Assembly: GCA_031290985.1 (NCBI GenBank)
Contig: JARLJW010000097.1
Location: forward strand, 1 to 46,592
Direction of reading: 5' to 3'
DNA: 46,592 bases
DNA from: Verrucomicrobiia bacterium
Lineage (GTDB): Bacteria; Verrucomicrobiota; Verrucomicrobiia; Limisphaerales; UBA11358
Shown here: positions 46,519 through 46,592 of the stretch, piece by piece
Numbering within the stretch: the stretch's first letter is position 1
Layout of the letters: each line of letters opens with the position of its first letter
Made by a program: the position numbers and the translations under genes
The notes under the pieces: model-generated
What the model was told of the DNA's origin: nothing
Database searches by the model: none
The model's input: the letters and a program-made list of their open reading frames with translations, nothing else

Positions 46519-46592
46519 ATGAAGCCAGTAGGCTTTGGGATGCCTTGGAAAATGAACGAACCTATGGACCAACGAATTGAGTTTGCGAAGAA
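46519..46592 (+). CDS. IS481-family transposase, 5' fragment
   Basis: Only the first 24 codons are in the window, reading MKPVGFGMPWKMNEPMDQRI and onward. The MPWK...MDQRIEF pattern is the usual beginning of IS481-type transposases, which precede an HTH and a DDE integrase domain. Only the N terminus is visible, so whether the element is intact cannot be told. Confidence 0.65.
   Translation, partial: MKPVGFGMPWKMNEPMDQRIEFAK

Overview
The window is a GC-rich bacterial chromosome segment that reads as ordinary vertical genome content with one clear mobile element at its right edge. The likely source is a soil or freshwater Verrucomicrobiota bacterium. This is an inference from three things: the style of the many intergenic repeats, an ECF sigma factor followed by a VWA/YfbK protein and a giant envelope protein, and a 'VLAAMLLPAL'-type hydrophobic segment that resembles the pseudopilins of that group. 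No rRNA, tRNA or CRISPR array was recognised.

Layout. 1-8.5 kb: a heptanucleotide tandem repeat, ruvB, two small membrane proteins, pcm, a lipoprotein with a 12-TM ABC-2-like permease, and a small cluster with a ribosome hibernation factor. 8.5-23.4 kb: a complete nitrate assimilation island. It holds a LysR regulator; divergently, a soluble NrtA-like protein, NrtA (Tat-exported), NrtB, two ATPases and an outer-membrane porin; then a second unit with a CysJ-like flavoprotein, a NirA-type nitrite reductase, a molybdenum nitrate reductase, a MOSC protein and MobA. Both units have a close match to a sigma-54 (-24/-12) promoter at the expected distance from the first gene. 23.4-34.5 kb (minus strand): sigma factor, a 1291-residue anti-sigma-like/Wzz/VWA fusion protein and a protein of about 2126 residues made of two related halves. 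34.5-35.4 kb: a gene-free island of repeats. 35.4-46 kb: ptsI, efp, nrdR with a conserved-looking partner, a HIT protein, several unknowns, a dihydropteroate-synthase-like protein, a lipoprotein thioredoxin, a DUF192 lipoprotein and feoAB. 46.0-46.6 kb: repeats and the left end of an IS481-type element cut by the window border.

How the genes work together. The nitrate island takes nitrate from the outer membrane (porin) through the ABC importer (NrtABCD) to reduction by nitrate reductase and then nitrite reductase, with the flavoprotein as the probable NADPH-linked electron donor. MobA makes the molybdenum cofactor dinucleotide. Three of the redox proteins carry the same short P-x4-QR-x7-A-x-L motif, which suggests docking or the remains of an ancestral fusion. 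The sigma/VWA/giant-protein module is the least understood part of the window and the best candidate for an undescribed system, probably an envelope-stress or surface-assembly regulator.
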